Notes under the pieces: generated by a model
What the model was told of the DNA's origin: nothing
The model's input: only the letters and a program-made list of their open reading frames with translations
Databases searched by the model: none
Part shown: positions 1 through 6,536 of the stretch, one piece after another
Position numbering within the stretch: the stretch's first letter is position 1
Layout of the letters: the number at the start of each line of letters is the position of its first letter
Assembly: GCA_030618505.1 (NCBI GenBank)
Contig: JAUXDF010000006.1
Coordinates: forward strand, 1-22,691
Direction of reading: 5' to 3'
Source of the DNA: Spongiibacteraceae bacterium
GTDB lineage: Bacteria > Pseudomonadota > Gammaproteobacteria > Pseudomonadales > PIVM01
DNA length: 22,691 nt
Position numbers and translations under genes: made by a program

Positions 1-1
1 A

Positions 2-256
2 TTCTCCCTTCCTCGATTGAAAGATTGTCGAATTGCCCTGGCCTGTGAATGTCACAGTATTCAAGAGATGGGGGAGGTGCCGCAATCGTTGATATTTGGT
101 CGGGTTAAACGTATTTTCATCGACGACAATGTTGGCTCAGTAGATGAGCAGGGTCGTTTAAAAGTTGATGCGGCGGCGGTTGACCCCATTGGGCGCCTCG
201 GGGGTGATGAATATACCAGTTTTGGAACAGTGTATTCCATTCCCCGACCCCAATAA
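2..256 (+). CDS. Flavin reductase family protein, 3' part only
   Basis: The reading frame is open from the window edge (frame 2) to a TAA at 254-256; the true start lies upstream, so only about 84 C-terminal residues are visible. Typical C-terminal features of the flavin reductase-like (DIM6/NTAB, FMN-binding split barrel) family can be read: a strand pattern CRIALACECHSIQEMG, the strand SLIFGRVKRIFIDD, and the closing signature PIGRLGGDEYTSFGTVYSIPRP. Members bind FMN and reduce flavins with NAD(P)H or serve as FMN-dependent partners of oxygenases; the substrate cannot be told from this fragment. The TTG at 17 is internal, not the real start. No neighbour hints at the pathway. Family assignment is fairly secure; exact role unknown. 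Confidence 0.8.
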   Translation, partial: FSLPRLKDCRIALACECHSIQEMGEVPQSLIFGRVKRIFIDDNVGSVDEQGRLKVDAAAVDPIGRLGGDEYTSFGTVYSIPRPQ

Positions 257-295
257 ATTTTTCCTTAAGAAATCCGAAACAACAATGTTCGATAG

Positions 296-444
296 TTAGT
301 GTCCATCCAGAAACTGGTAGTTTTCGATGATCAAGTCCGGTCATGGCCAACACCAATCTAGCTCCTAGGCCTTTTCAAGGCCTTTAAGTCGCAAGATTGG
401 TGTTGGCCATGACATCTTTATTTAATTCCTGGATGGGCACTGGC
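296..444. repeat. MITE-like palindromic element, copy A1
   Basis: The outer ends TTAGTGTCCATCCAG (296-310) and CTGGATGGGCACTGGC (429-444) are imperfect inverted repeats. Inside is a perfect 19-bp stem (341-359 with 394-412) that encloses AGGCC..GGCCT and a conserved core reading CTAGCTCCTAGGCC to GTCGCAAG. A second copy lies at 10098-10245 with its core inverted relative to this one. No coding capacity is apparent. The nested palindromes and terminal repeats suggest a non-autonomous transposable or REP-like element; no transposase is seen, so its mobiliser is unknown. It fills the gap between the flavin reductase stop and the rpsT terminator. Confidence 0.75.
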
Positions 445-478
445 TAGAGGCTGTGATCGTTGAGTAAAAAGCAAACAT

Positions 479-507
479 AAAAAAGCCGGCAGAAGCCGGC
501 TTTTTAA
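479..507 (-). terminator. Rho-independent terminator of rpsT (potentially bidirectional)
   Basis: GCCGGC (485-490), loop AGAA, GCCGGC (495-500), with an A run before and T run after on the plus strand. On the minus strand it follows the rpsT stop by about 25 bp and ends in a run of six T, so it most likely terminates rpsT; the symmetric A/T flanks would allow function in both directions. Confidence 0.9.
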
Positions 508-529
508 GTTTGCCAAGAGTCGCTTTAAT

Positions 530-790
530 TTACAGCGCTCTAATCTGGGCGTTTAATCGGCTTTTATGGCGCGCAGCCTTGTTCTTGTGGACAACACCTT
601 TGCCGGCCATGTTGTCGATGACAGGCACGGCAGCGGTGTAAGCGGCCTGTGCTTTTTCTTTGTCGCCGGACTCGATCGCAGCCACTACTCGCTTGAGGTA
701 GGTGCGGAACATGGAGCGCAGGCTAGCGTTATGCTGGCGGCGTTTTTCGGCCTGACGAGCACGTTTTTTTGCTTGTGGAGAATTCGCCAC
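530..790 (-). CDS. rpsT: 30S ribosomal protein S20
   Basis: An 86-residue, very basic, helical protein beginning MANSPQAKKRARQAEKRR and ending in the S20-type tail KNKAARHKSRLNAQIRAL; length and sequence are those of bacterial S20 (about 87 aa). S20 binds 16S rRNA early in 30S assembly. The start codon is GTG (788-790 on the plus strand reads CAC), preceded by a good Shine-Dalgarno GAGGAA about 8 nt upstream on the minus strand. Non-ATG starts are known for rpsT (E. coli uses UUG, linked to autogenous translational control), so the GTG may matter for regulation here too; that is inference. It is monocistronic: a strong terminator follows and the divergent neighbour starts at 977. Confidence 0.97.
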   Translation of the reverse strand: MANSPQAKKRARQAEKRRQHNASLRSMFRTYLKRVVAAIESGDKEKAQAAYTAAVPVIDNMAGKGVVHKNKAARHKSRLNAQIRAL

Positions 791-976
791 GTGTTATTTC
801 CTCAACTCAGTGTATTTCAAAGGCGCGCAATTATGCCTTGTTGTTTTCTGTATGTCTACTATTGAATGCTTGGGTAAACTATTTTCTATTGATGTGATGG
901 GAATATCGATAATGAATGGTTAGAATGCGCGCTTTAAGAAAGGTGGTCATTCGGTTTGCAAGGTTGAAGGAGTGTT

Positions 977-1693
977 ATGCGGTTCCATGATAAACAAATA
1001 TTAAGAGCTTTGCAGGGTGTGTTTTTAGCTCTATTTTCCCCTTTGGGTTGGTTGGTGATTCGCTTGTTGGCAGGCTATCCGCTGATGGGTGAGTTGACGA
1101 CCAATGCTGGCATTTACTGGTATTTATTGCTCGGGACGTCTGGCGCCTTTGCTTTGTTCGGGTTTTATGTGGGTAGTAGTGAGGAGCGTCTTGAGGGTTT
1201 GGTGATTCGTGACCCGATGACGGGTTTGTATAATAATCGCTTTTTTCACACCCGACTGCCTGAGGAGTTTGCTCGCTCGCTAAGGCAGAAGCAGCGCATT
1301 TCGCTGATTCTGGCAGATCTTGATCATTTTAAGCAGGTTAATGACAAGTTTGGTCATCAGTCGGGTGATATTGTCTTAAAGGCGGTTTCTAAAGTGATGC
1401 AGCAAACCGCCCGTAAGGATGAGTTTGTTGCTCGGGTGGGTGGCGAAGAGTTTTGTATTATTCTGATTGATTGCGCAGAGAAGTCTGCCTTGCTTGCTGC
1501 TGAGCGTTTTATGCAGGCGATCCGCGAGCTTCGAGTAGAGTTGCCGGCGGGAGAGTCGGTCTCGGTCTCGGCTTCTATGGGGGTTGTCAGTTCCGAGACT
1601 ACCGAGGGGAGTGAGTGGCATCTTTATGCGGTGGCCGATGCGGCAATGTATCGCGCCAAGAAAAATGGCCGTGACCAGATTGCCATAGTTTGA
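977..1693 (+). CDS. Membrane-anchored GGDEF diguanylate cyclase
   Basis: A 238-residue protein with two predicted N-terminal membrane helices (about 10-34 and 46-66) followed directly by one GGDEF domain (about 76-238). The domain shows RDPMTGLYNNR (78-88), the metal/substrate region LADLDHFKQVND (112-123) and the active-site GGEEF (155-159), so it should make c-di-GMP from two GTP in the cytoplasm. The inhibitory I-site position reads RKDE (146-149), i.e. RxxE rather than RxxD. There is no separate sensory domain beyond the membrane hairpin. The ATG at 977 has AAGGAG 6 nt upstream. The gene is convergent with dgkA, with only 19 bp between the stops. Input signal and effector are unknown. Confidence 0.93.
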   Translation: MRFHDKQILRALQGVFLALFSPLGWLVIRLLAGYPLMGELTTNAGIYWYLLLGTSGAFALFGFYVGSSEERLEGLVIRDPMTGLYNNRFFHTRLPEEFARSLRQKQRISLILADLDHFKQVNDKFGHQSGDIVLKAVSKVMQQTARKDEFVARVGGEEFCIILIDCAEKSALLAAERFMQAIRELRVELPAGESVSVSASMGVVSSETTEGSEWHLYAVADAAMYRAKKNGRDQIAIV

Positions 1694-1712
1694 TGGTTTT
1701 TGTTTAGCGGTT

Positions 1713-2084
1713 TTAGCCAAAGCGCTGCCAGGCGATTAAGCTCCAGCAAACAACCACTAGTGCCAGACTGAAAAATACCGCTGCTGAACCCATATCCTTT
1801 GCTCTTCCCGAGAGTTCGTGGTGCTCGGGGCCGATGCGATCAATGGCTGCTTCGATGGCGGAGTTGAGCAACTCGACAATGACAACAACAAAGCAGCTGG
1901 CCAGTAATATAGCTTGTTCTGTTGCGTTTTGACCCAGCCAGAGTGCGGCGGGAGCCATAATTAGTAGTAGACAAAGTTCCTGTCGAAAGGCGGCTTCATT
2001 AATCCACGCTGCTCTTATTCCCTTATAAGAGTAGGTGCCTGCGTCAATGATGCGTGCGATGCCTGTTTTTCCTGGTTTGCTCAT
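1713..2084 (-). CDS. dgkA: Diacylglycerol kinase (prokaryotic type)
   Basis: A 123-residue protein, the usual length of DgkA (E. coli 122 aa). It phosphorylates diacylglycerol to phosphatidic acid with ATP in the inner membrane, recycling diacylglycerol made during osmoregulated glycan or LPS modification. An N-terminal amphipathic region with NEAAFRQE (29-36) is followed by three hydrophobic helices; the catalytic signature ELLNSAIEAAIDR lies at 71-83. Glu30, Glu71 and Glu78 correspond to the metal and catalytic glutamates of the family. The stop codon faces the GGDEF gene stop 19 bp away (convergent). The ribosome site is weak (AAGAAA on the minus strand). Identification is secure. Confidence 0.95.
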   Translation of the reverse strand: MSKPGKTGIARIIDAGTYSYKGIRAAWINEAAFRQELCLLLIMAPAALWLGQNATEQAILLASCFVVVIVELLNSAIEAAIDRIGPEHHELSGRAKDMGSAAVFFSLALVVVCWSLIAWQRFG

Positions 2085-2778
2085 CGTATTTCTTGTTTCT
2101 CCGGTTTGTTGCTGGGCATAACAATGCCTTCGATGGCGTTTTTTTCAAAAGTTAATTTTTTTATAAGAAAACTTTGTTATAGATAAGCTGTTCTTATTCC
2201 TTTGATGTCTTGTTTGCTGTTATTGGGTTTTGGGGTTTATGTTTTCTCGAAGGCTTTGGTTTTTTGTAAGTCCATGAAAGATAGCGTAAATCGTAAAATC
2301 TTCCGCTTTGATGCTGTAATATTGACTTATTTTTTCTGTTTTTAAGTCAATAATTCGACTCTGCTCTTTATTTTTGACTGTATCGTCAATAAGCCGCTAT
2401 TTTTTTTCCACCAGCTTTACCTAATATTAAGCTCAACGGCGCCGGTAATTTGAATCGGTGAGTTGATGAGAAGGCCTGGTTTTGTGGTACTGGCCACTGA
2501 GTTGTACATCACCATCGGCGGTATTTGATGACCCGCGCCGCATTATTTTTCTGGTAAGACTTTGTTTTATTGCTAAGTTGTCAATAAAGTGTGTTGAGTG
2601 TTTTTTGAGTCGCGCTTGAGCAGTACGCGACTCACGAATTAGAAACTGTTGTTTTTCTTTGTTTTATAAGTGTTTTATAAGTGTTTCATGTTAGTGCCCT
2701 GATGAGGTCGGTAATCTCCCCAGATTATTGGCCTCTTTTTTTATCTTTTATTTATGCCTGTCAAACAGTTCAGCTTGC
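2085..2778. other. 694-bp gap without a clear protein gene; possible small RNA region
   Basis: No convincing ORF is present. Visible elements are: inverted repeat ATTGACTTA/TAAGTCAAT (2321-2329/2343-2351); a smaller TTGAC/GTCAA palindrome (2374-2389); the octamer GTCAATAA three times (2346, 2385, 2580); a 9-bp inverted repeat TGAGTCGCG/CGCGACTCA (2606-2634); a perfect 11-bp tandem repeat TGTTTTATAAG (2660-2681); and a strong plus-strand terminator (2704-2742). A GC-richer island at 2417-2545 contains a minus-strand 32-codon ORF (2417-2515) that could be a gene remnant. The terminator points away from both flanking minus-strand genes, suggesting an unannotated plus-strand transcript. Confidence 0.5.
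2704..2742 (+). terminator. Strong plus-strand Rho-independent terminator with no assigned gene
   Basis: The left arm 2704-2717 pairs with 2722-2735 as a 14-bp stem (11 Watson-Crick and 3 G-U pairs) closed by a CCCC loop, followed by seven T (2736-2742). On the minus strand the T tract would precede the hairpin, so orientation is plus. Both flanking genes (dgkA, nadE) are on the minus strand, so it should end a plus-strand transcript arising in the gap. Confidence 0.8.
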
Positions 2779-3612
2779 TTAGTCGTAGAGAGTCGGAATA
2801 GCTTGGCGTTTATGCTGCGTCCGCGAGTATATTTCAACAACTCGTGCATTGACCTTATCACTAACAGCTTTATTCTCTAGAAAGTCATCGATTTCATTAT
2901 AGCTTAAGCCTAAAGCGTGCTCGTCAGCTTTTTGTGGGCTCATGCATTCAAGATCCGCAGTGGGTGTTTTGTCGACAAGTGACTGTGGAGCTCCCAGTGT
3001 TTTAGCTAGCAGTTTGACCTGTCTTTTGCTGAGGCCAAAGAGTGGCGCGAGATCACAGGCACCATCGCCCCATTTGGTGAAAAAGCCGGTAATGTTTTCC
3101 GCTGAGTGGTCTGTGCCCAGCACCAGGCCGCCTAGCAGGCCGGCAATTTCGTATTGTACGACCATGCGGGTGCGTGCTTTGACATTACCTTTAGCGAAAT
3201 CGATCACTGAGTCTGCACAGTTTAATAGTGCGTGCTCTTTGAGTGCGCCAAGGGTTTCTTCATGGATGCCGTTGGCGCCCAGCTTAACATTAACCGCCAG
3301 GCTTTGACTGGGCTGGATAAAGGCAATGGATGCCTGGGCGTCATGCTCGTCCATTTGTACGCCATAGGGCAGGCGAACGGCGACAAACTGATAGGCTCTA
3401 TCGGGTTCTTCGGTATTGAGCTGGTCTACCGCCAGTTGCGCCAGTCTGCCGCAGGTGGAGGAGTCAATGCCGCCGCTAATGCCTAGTACCAGGTGGCGGG
3501 CAGCAGATTGTTTCAGTTTTGAGCAGATGAAATCAATTCGGCGTTTAATCTCAAATTCAGGGTTAATTTCTGGCAGTACCCTCATTTCCTTGATGATTTC
3601 TGCAGCATTCAT
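2779..3612 (-). CDS. nadE: Ammonia-dependent NAD+ synthetase
   Basis: A 277-residue protein, the length of the single-domain, ammonia-dependent NadE (E. coli 275 aa) without the glutaminase domain of the long form. It converts nicotinic acid adenine dinucleotide, ATP and NH3 to NAD+ in the cytoplasm, the last step of NAD synthesis. The N-type ATP pyrophosphatase P-loop SGGIDSS is at 46-52; GTDHSAENITGFFTKWGDG (166-184) and DLAPLFGLSKRQVK (187-200) are the conserved NaAD and ATP contact segments, and KTPTADLE follows. It lies 73 bp downstream of bamD on the same strand and may be cotranscribed. No obvious terminator follows on its own strand. Confidence 0.96.
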   Translation of the reverse strand: MNAAEIIKEMRVLPEINPEFEIKRRIDFICSKLKQSAARHLVLGISGGIDSSTCGRLAQLAVDQLNTEEPDRAYQFVAVRLPYGVQMDEHDAQASIAFIQPSQSLAVNVKLGANGIHEETLGALKEHALLNCADSVIDFAKGNVKARTRMVVQYEIAGLLGGLVLGTDHSAENITGFFTKWGDGACDLAPLFGLSKRQVKLLAKTLGAPQSLVDKTPTADLECMSPQKADEHALGLSYNEIDDFLENKAVSDKVNARVVEIYSRTQHKRQAIPTLYD

Positions 3613-3685
3613 TGATTGTGTCTCGTTGCTCGGCCTTTATCTAGGCTTGGTTGCGGGTGCCTGGAAAATCGCTCACAGGGTATTG

Positions 3686-4555
3686 TTAATGCTCCCATTG
3701 CGCCCGGTTATCAAACTTGGGTGGTTCGGTGCGATCAAACAAGCCCAGAGAAAGTTTGTTAATCCACGAGCGATCCACTCCTTCGAGGGTGAATTTGGTG
3801 ATAAAATTGCCGTCCTCATCCAGGGAGGGGTGATTCGGGTAGTTGGTTCGTAGCACGCGCAGGGTGCCGTCAGCCAGTTGTTCGGTGCCCAGTAGCAGGT
3901 AAGCTTGCACCATTACCGCCAGGCCATCGGGTACTGCAGGGGTTTGTTGGAAGTTTTCGACCACAAAGCGCCCCCGGTTGGCGGCGGCAACATAGGCACT
4001 GCGTTTGAAGTAATAGTTGGCGACATTAATTTCATAACGGGCCAGTAAATTACGCAGGTAAATCATGCGGGCCTTGGCATCCGGTGCGTAATCGCTGTCT
4101 GGATAGCGCGCCAGCAGTTGTGCAAAATCGTTAAAGGATTGTCTGGCCGCACCGGGGTCTCGTTGGGTAAGGTCGGTGGGAAGAAAGCGGTCAAATAAAC
4201 CTTTTCCCTCGGTGAAATTTGCTAGCCCTTTCATATAATAGGCATAGTCGACACTGGGGTGCTGGGGGTGCAGGCGAATAAAGCGCTCGGCAGCAGCAAC
4301 GGAAGCCTCATTGTCGTAGCTACGATAGTGGGCGTAGATTAGCTCAAGTTGGGCTTGTTCTGCGTAGGGGCCAAAGGGATAGCGTGATTCAAGCAGTTGC
4401 AGATTGGTTACCGCATTGGTGTAATTGCTTGAGTCGATCTGCTTGCGTGCCATATCGTAAATCTGCTTTTCGCCGAGATCTTCGCTGGGTTTATCGTTGG
4501 AGCAGCCAACAATCGCCAGCATGGCGGAGATAATTAACAGATGAAATATTTGCAT
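3686..4555 (-). CDS. bamD: Outer membrane protein assembly factor BamD
   Basis: A 289-residue TPR lipoprotein. The signal peptide ends in lipobox AIVGC (Cys18), with Ser at +2, predicting outer-membrane sorting on the periplasmic face. TPR-like helices run from about 30 to 245, with typical BamD stretches LESRYPFGPYAEQAQLELIYAHY (53-75) and the region YYMKGLANF (106-114). With BamA it inserts beta-barrels into the outer membrane and recognises the C-terminal aromatic beta-signal, relevant to the three barrels encoded at 10246-12429. It is divergent from rluD across a 132-bp gap, an arrangement conserved in gammaproteobacteria (yfiO / rluD in E. coli). Identification is secure. Confidence 0.95.
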   Translation of the reverse strand: MQIFHLLIISAMLAIVGCSNDKPSEDLGEKQIYDMARKQIDSSNYTNAVTNLQLLESRYPFGPYAEQAQLELIYAHYRSYDNEASVAAAERFIRLHPQHPSVDYAYYMKGLANFTEGKGLFDRFLPTDLTQRDPGAARQSFNDFAQLLARYPDSDYAPDAKARMIYLRNLLARYEINVANYYFKRSAYVAAANRGRFVVENFQQTPAVPDGLAVMVQAYLLLGTEQLADGTLRVLRTNYPNHPSLDEDGNFITKFTLEGVDRSWINKLSLGLFDRTEPPKFDNRAQWEH

Positions 4556-4687
4556 AAGCGGTCGACCTGGCTCTCTGGAGTTCTTAAAATAGCTAAATAT
4601 CTGACGGGAGCGCTATTTAACCACAGCTTCCCGCTAACTTAAACCTGAGCTGACAGCTTCAGGCCCAATGGAAGAAACCAGGACAAA
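4556..4687. promoter_or_regulatory. Divergent promoter region between bamD and rluD
   Basis: A 132-bp non-coding gap between two divergent starts must carry both promoters. I cannot name -35/-10 boxes with confidence. An AGGA at 4680-4683 serves as ribosome site for rluD; the palindrome GGTCGACC (4561-4568 on the plus strand) lies just upstream of the bamD start. Confidence 0.5.
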
Positions 4688-5656
4688 ATGGCTGAATCGA
4701 TACATTACACCGCAACTGTGCCCTCTGAGTTATCTGATCAACGCTTTGACCAGGTGGCTGCTCAATTGTTTCCCGATTATTCGCGTTCACGCTTGCAGAG
4801 CTGGATTAAATCCGGGGCTTTGACCGCTGATGGTAATCAGCTGCGTCCCAGAGACTCGGTCACGGAAGGTCAAAGCTTGCAGTTGCAGGCTGAAGTGGAG
4901 GATGAAGAGCGTTGGGAAGCCGAACCAATTGCCATCGATATCACTTATGAGGATGAGGATATTATAGTGATCAACAAACCGGCGGGTTTGGTGGTGCATC
5001 CAGCGGCTGGACATGGATCGGGTACCTTGGTGAATGCACTGTTATACCATTGTCCCGACCTGGCCAGTGTGCCCAGAGCTGGTGTGGTTCATCGCCTGGA
5101 TAAAGATACCACCGGCTTGATGGTAGTGGCGAAAAACCTTTCGGCCCATAGTGACCTGGTGTCGCAGTTGCAGGACCGTAGTGTCAGTCGTGAATACCAG
5201 GCTATTGTTCATGGTGTAATGACTGGCGGTGGCAAAGTGGATGCGCCGATCGGGCGTCACCCCAGGCAGCGGCAGAAGAATGCAGTGCTTGAGCATGGTG
5301 GCAAGGAGGCGATAACGCACTATCGTTTGGTAAGGCGTTATTTTGCCCATACCCAGATTACCTGCAAGCTGGAAACCGGTCGAACCCATCAGATTCGGGT
5401 GCATATGGCGTACCGGCATTATCCGTTGGTGGGTGATGCGCTATATGGTGGACGGCCACGCATTCCCAAGGGGGCGGATGAGTCCCTGATTGATACCCTG
5501 CGCCAGTTTCCGCGTCAGGCACTTCATGCCCAGCGTTTGGGTTTGGTGCATCCGGCTTCCGGCGAGTATGTCGAATGGCAGGCAGATACCCCGGCGGATA
5601 TGCTACAGCTGATTGCAGAATTGGAGCAGGATGAAAAGCGTCGTAAATCACTCTGA
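4688..5656 (+). CDS. rluD: 23S rRNA pseudouridine(1911/1915/1917) synthase
   Basis: A 322-residue RluA-family enzyme with an N-terminal S4 RNA-binding domain (about 17-75) and a catalytic domain containing the signature HRLDKDTTG (135-143); Asp138 is the catalytic aspartate. Other family blocks are INKPAGLVVHPAAGH (95-109), the GRTHQIRVH segment and HPLVGD-like YPLVGDALYGG. RluD isomerises three uridines in helix 69 of 23S rRNA, needed for ribosome assembly and termination accuracy. The ATG at 4688 has AGGA 4 nt upstream. The 3' end overlaps pgeF by 26 nt, so the two are translated from one mRNA. The bamD/rluD/pgeF layout matches E. coli and supports the RluD assignment over RluC or RluA. Confidence 0.95.
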   Translation: MAESIHYTATVPSELSDQRFDQVAAQLFPDYSRSRLQSWIKSGALTADGNQLRPRDSVTEGQSLQLQAEVEDEERWEAEPIAIDITYEDEDIIVINKPAGLVVHPAAGHGSGTLVNALLYHCPDLASVPRAGVVHRLDKDTTGLMVVAKNLSAHSDLVSQLQDRSVSREYQAIVHGVMTGGGKVDAPIGRHPRQRQKNAVLEHGGKEAITHYRLVRRYFAHTQITCKLETGRTHQIRVHMAYRHYPLVGDALYGGRPRIPKGADESLIDTLRQFPRQALHAQRLGLVHPASGEYVEWQADTPADMLQLIAELEQDEKRRKSL

Positions 5657-6431
5657 TTTTCCACACCTTGTTGCCGATTGGCCTGCGCCGAGCGGGGTCA
5701 AGGCCATAGTGACGACAAGGGCTTTGCCTGCTCAGAGTGTGACGGACGATAGTCATTCGCCATACAGTTTTTTTAATATTGCCGATCATGTGGGTGATTG
5801 CGAACAGCAAATTGAGCAAAACCGACAAACCTTACAAGATGTTTTAAAACTGGATAAACCCATTCAATGGTTGCAACAGGTACATGGCTGTGATGTTTAT
5901 GATGCCCGCGCTGATGGTCATAAACCACAGGCGGATGCAATTTATACCAGCGAGCCTGGTTTAGCCTGTGCAGTGATGACCGCCGATTGCTTGCCAGTGT
6001 TTTTTTGCGATCAATCGGGAAAGGAGATTGCTGTCGCTCATGCCGGTTGGCGAGGTTTGGCTGATGGTGTGTTGGAGGCGACGGTAGCGCGTTTTTCTGC
6101 AGGGTCCTCGCAGTTGATGGCCTGGTTTGGTCCTGCTATTGGCCTGCAGCAGTTTGAGGTGGGCGGCGAGGTAAGGGATATTTTTCTTACGGGTGTAGAT
6201 GAGATACAGCAAAAAAATATTGCCAGTGCCTTTGTCGAAAACTCTTTGCGTGGCGGATATTATTATGCAGACATTTACAGTCTGGCACGGCAGCGTTTGC
6301 AGCAAGTTGGGGTGGAAAAAATTTATGGAGGTGGGATGTGTACGTATAGTGATGTGCAGCGTTTTTATTCCTATCGCCGTGATGGTGTGACAGGGCGAAT
6401 GGCATCGATTATTTATCTTGCAGATAATTAA
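5631..6431 (+). CDS. pgeF: Peptidoglycan editing factor / multicopper polyphenol oxidase family (YfiH)
   Basis: A 266-residue protein if started at ATG 5631, which has GGAG at 5623-5626; the in-frame TTG at 5613 lacks such support. Family motifs carrying the metal or active-site residues are visible: LQQVHG (His85), TADCLP (Cys120) and AHAGWRG (His137), followed by the C-terminal GGGMCTYSD and FYSYRRDG segments. YfiH/PgeF proteins were linked to correction of mis-incorporated peptidoglycan residues and related members act as purine nucleoside phosphorylases or laccase-like oxidases; the exact reaction in this organism is not certain. It follows rluD with a 26-nt overlap, as in E. coli, and is followed by a palindromic repeat. 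Confidence 0.93.
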   Translation: MKSVVNHSDFPHLVADWPAPSGVKAIVTTRALPAQSVTDDSHSPYSFFNIADHVGDCEQQIEQNRQTLQDVLKLDKPIQWLQQVHGCDVYDARADGHKPQADAIYTSEPGLACAVMTADCLPVFFCDQSGKEIAVAHAGWRGLADGVLEATVARFSAGSSQLMAWFGPAIGLQQFEVGGEVRDIFLTGVDEIQQKNIASAFVENSLRGGYYYADIYSLARQRLQQVGVEKIYGGGMCTYSDVQRFYSYRRDGVTGRMASIIYLADN

Positions 6432-6449
6432 CGGAATATACCATAGCCC

Positions 6450-6522
6450 GTAGGGTGCGGCCCCCGCACCGGCCCCCGCACCGGGCCACTAGATGCTAAA
6501 CGGTGCGGGTGCCGCACCCTAC
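6450..6522. repeat. GC-rich palindromic (REP-like) repeat between convergent genes
   Basis: GTAGGGTGCGGC (6450-6461) and GCCGCACCCTAC (6511-6522) are perfect 12-bp inverted ends, continued by ccccgcaccg/cggtgcgggt with one mismatch, giving a stem of about 22 bp. The left arm contains a tandem duplication of a 12-bp GGCCCCCGCACC unit (6469-6482 region), an expansion not matched on the right. It lies between the stops of pgeF and the acyl-CoA dehydrogenase gene, where it could also block read-through from either side. GTAGGGTGCG palindromes of this sort recur in many proteobacterial genomes; only one copy is in this window. Confidence 0.75.
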
Positions 6523-6536
6523 AAGCTCTTTCGAGC

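Noticed and set aside
2606..2634. TGAGTCGCG/CGCGACTCA inverted repeat as a terminator
   Set aside because: Its T run precedes the hairpin on plus and would be an A run after it on minus, so it does not have terminator polarity on either strand.
3416..3853. Plus-strand ORF (145 codons) across the nadE-bamD junction
   Set aside because: Antisense to nadE and bamD, both conserved; no protein family features.
5358..5828. Minus-strand ORF (156 codons) across the rluD-pgeF junction
   Set aside because: Antisense to two conserved genes, with proline/histidine/arginine-rich translation typical of a shadow frame.
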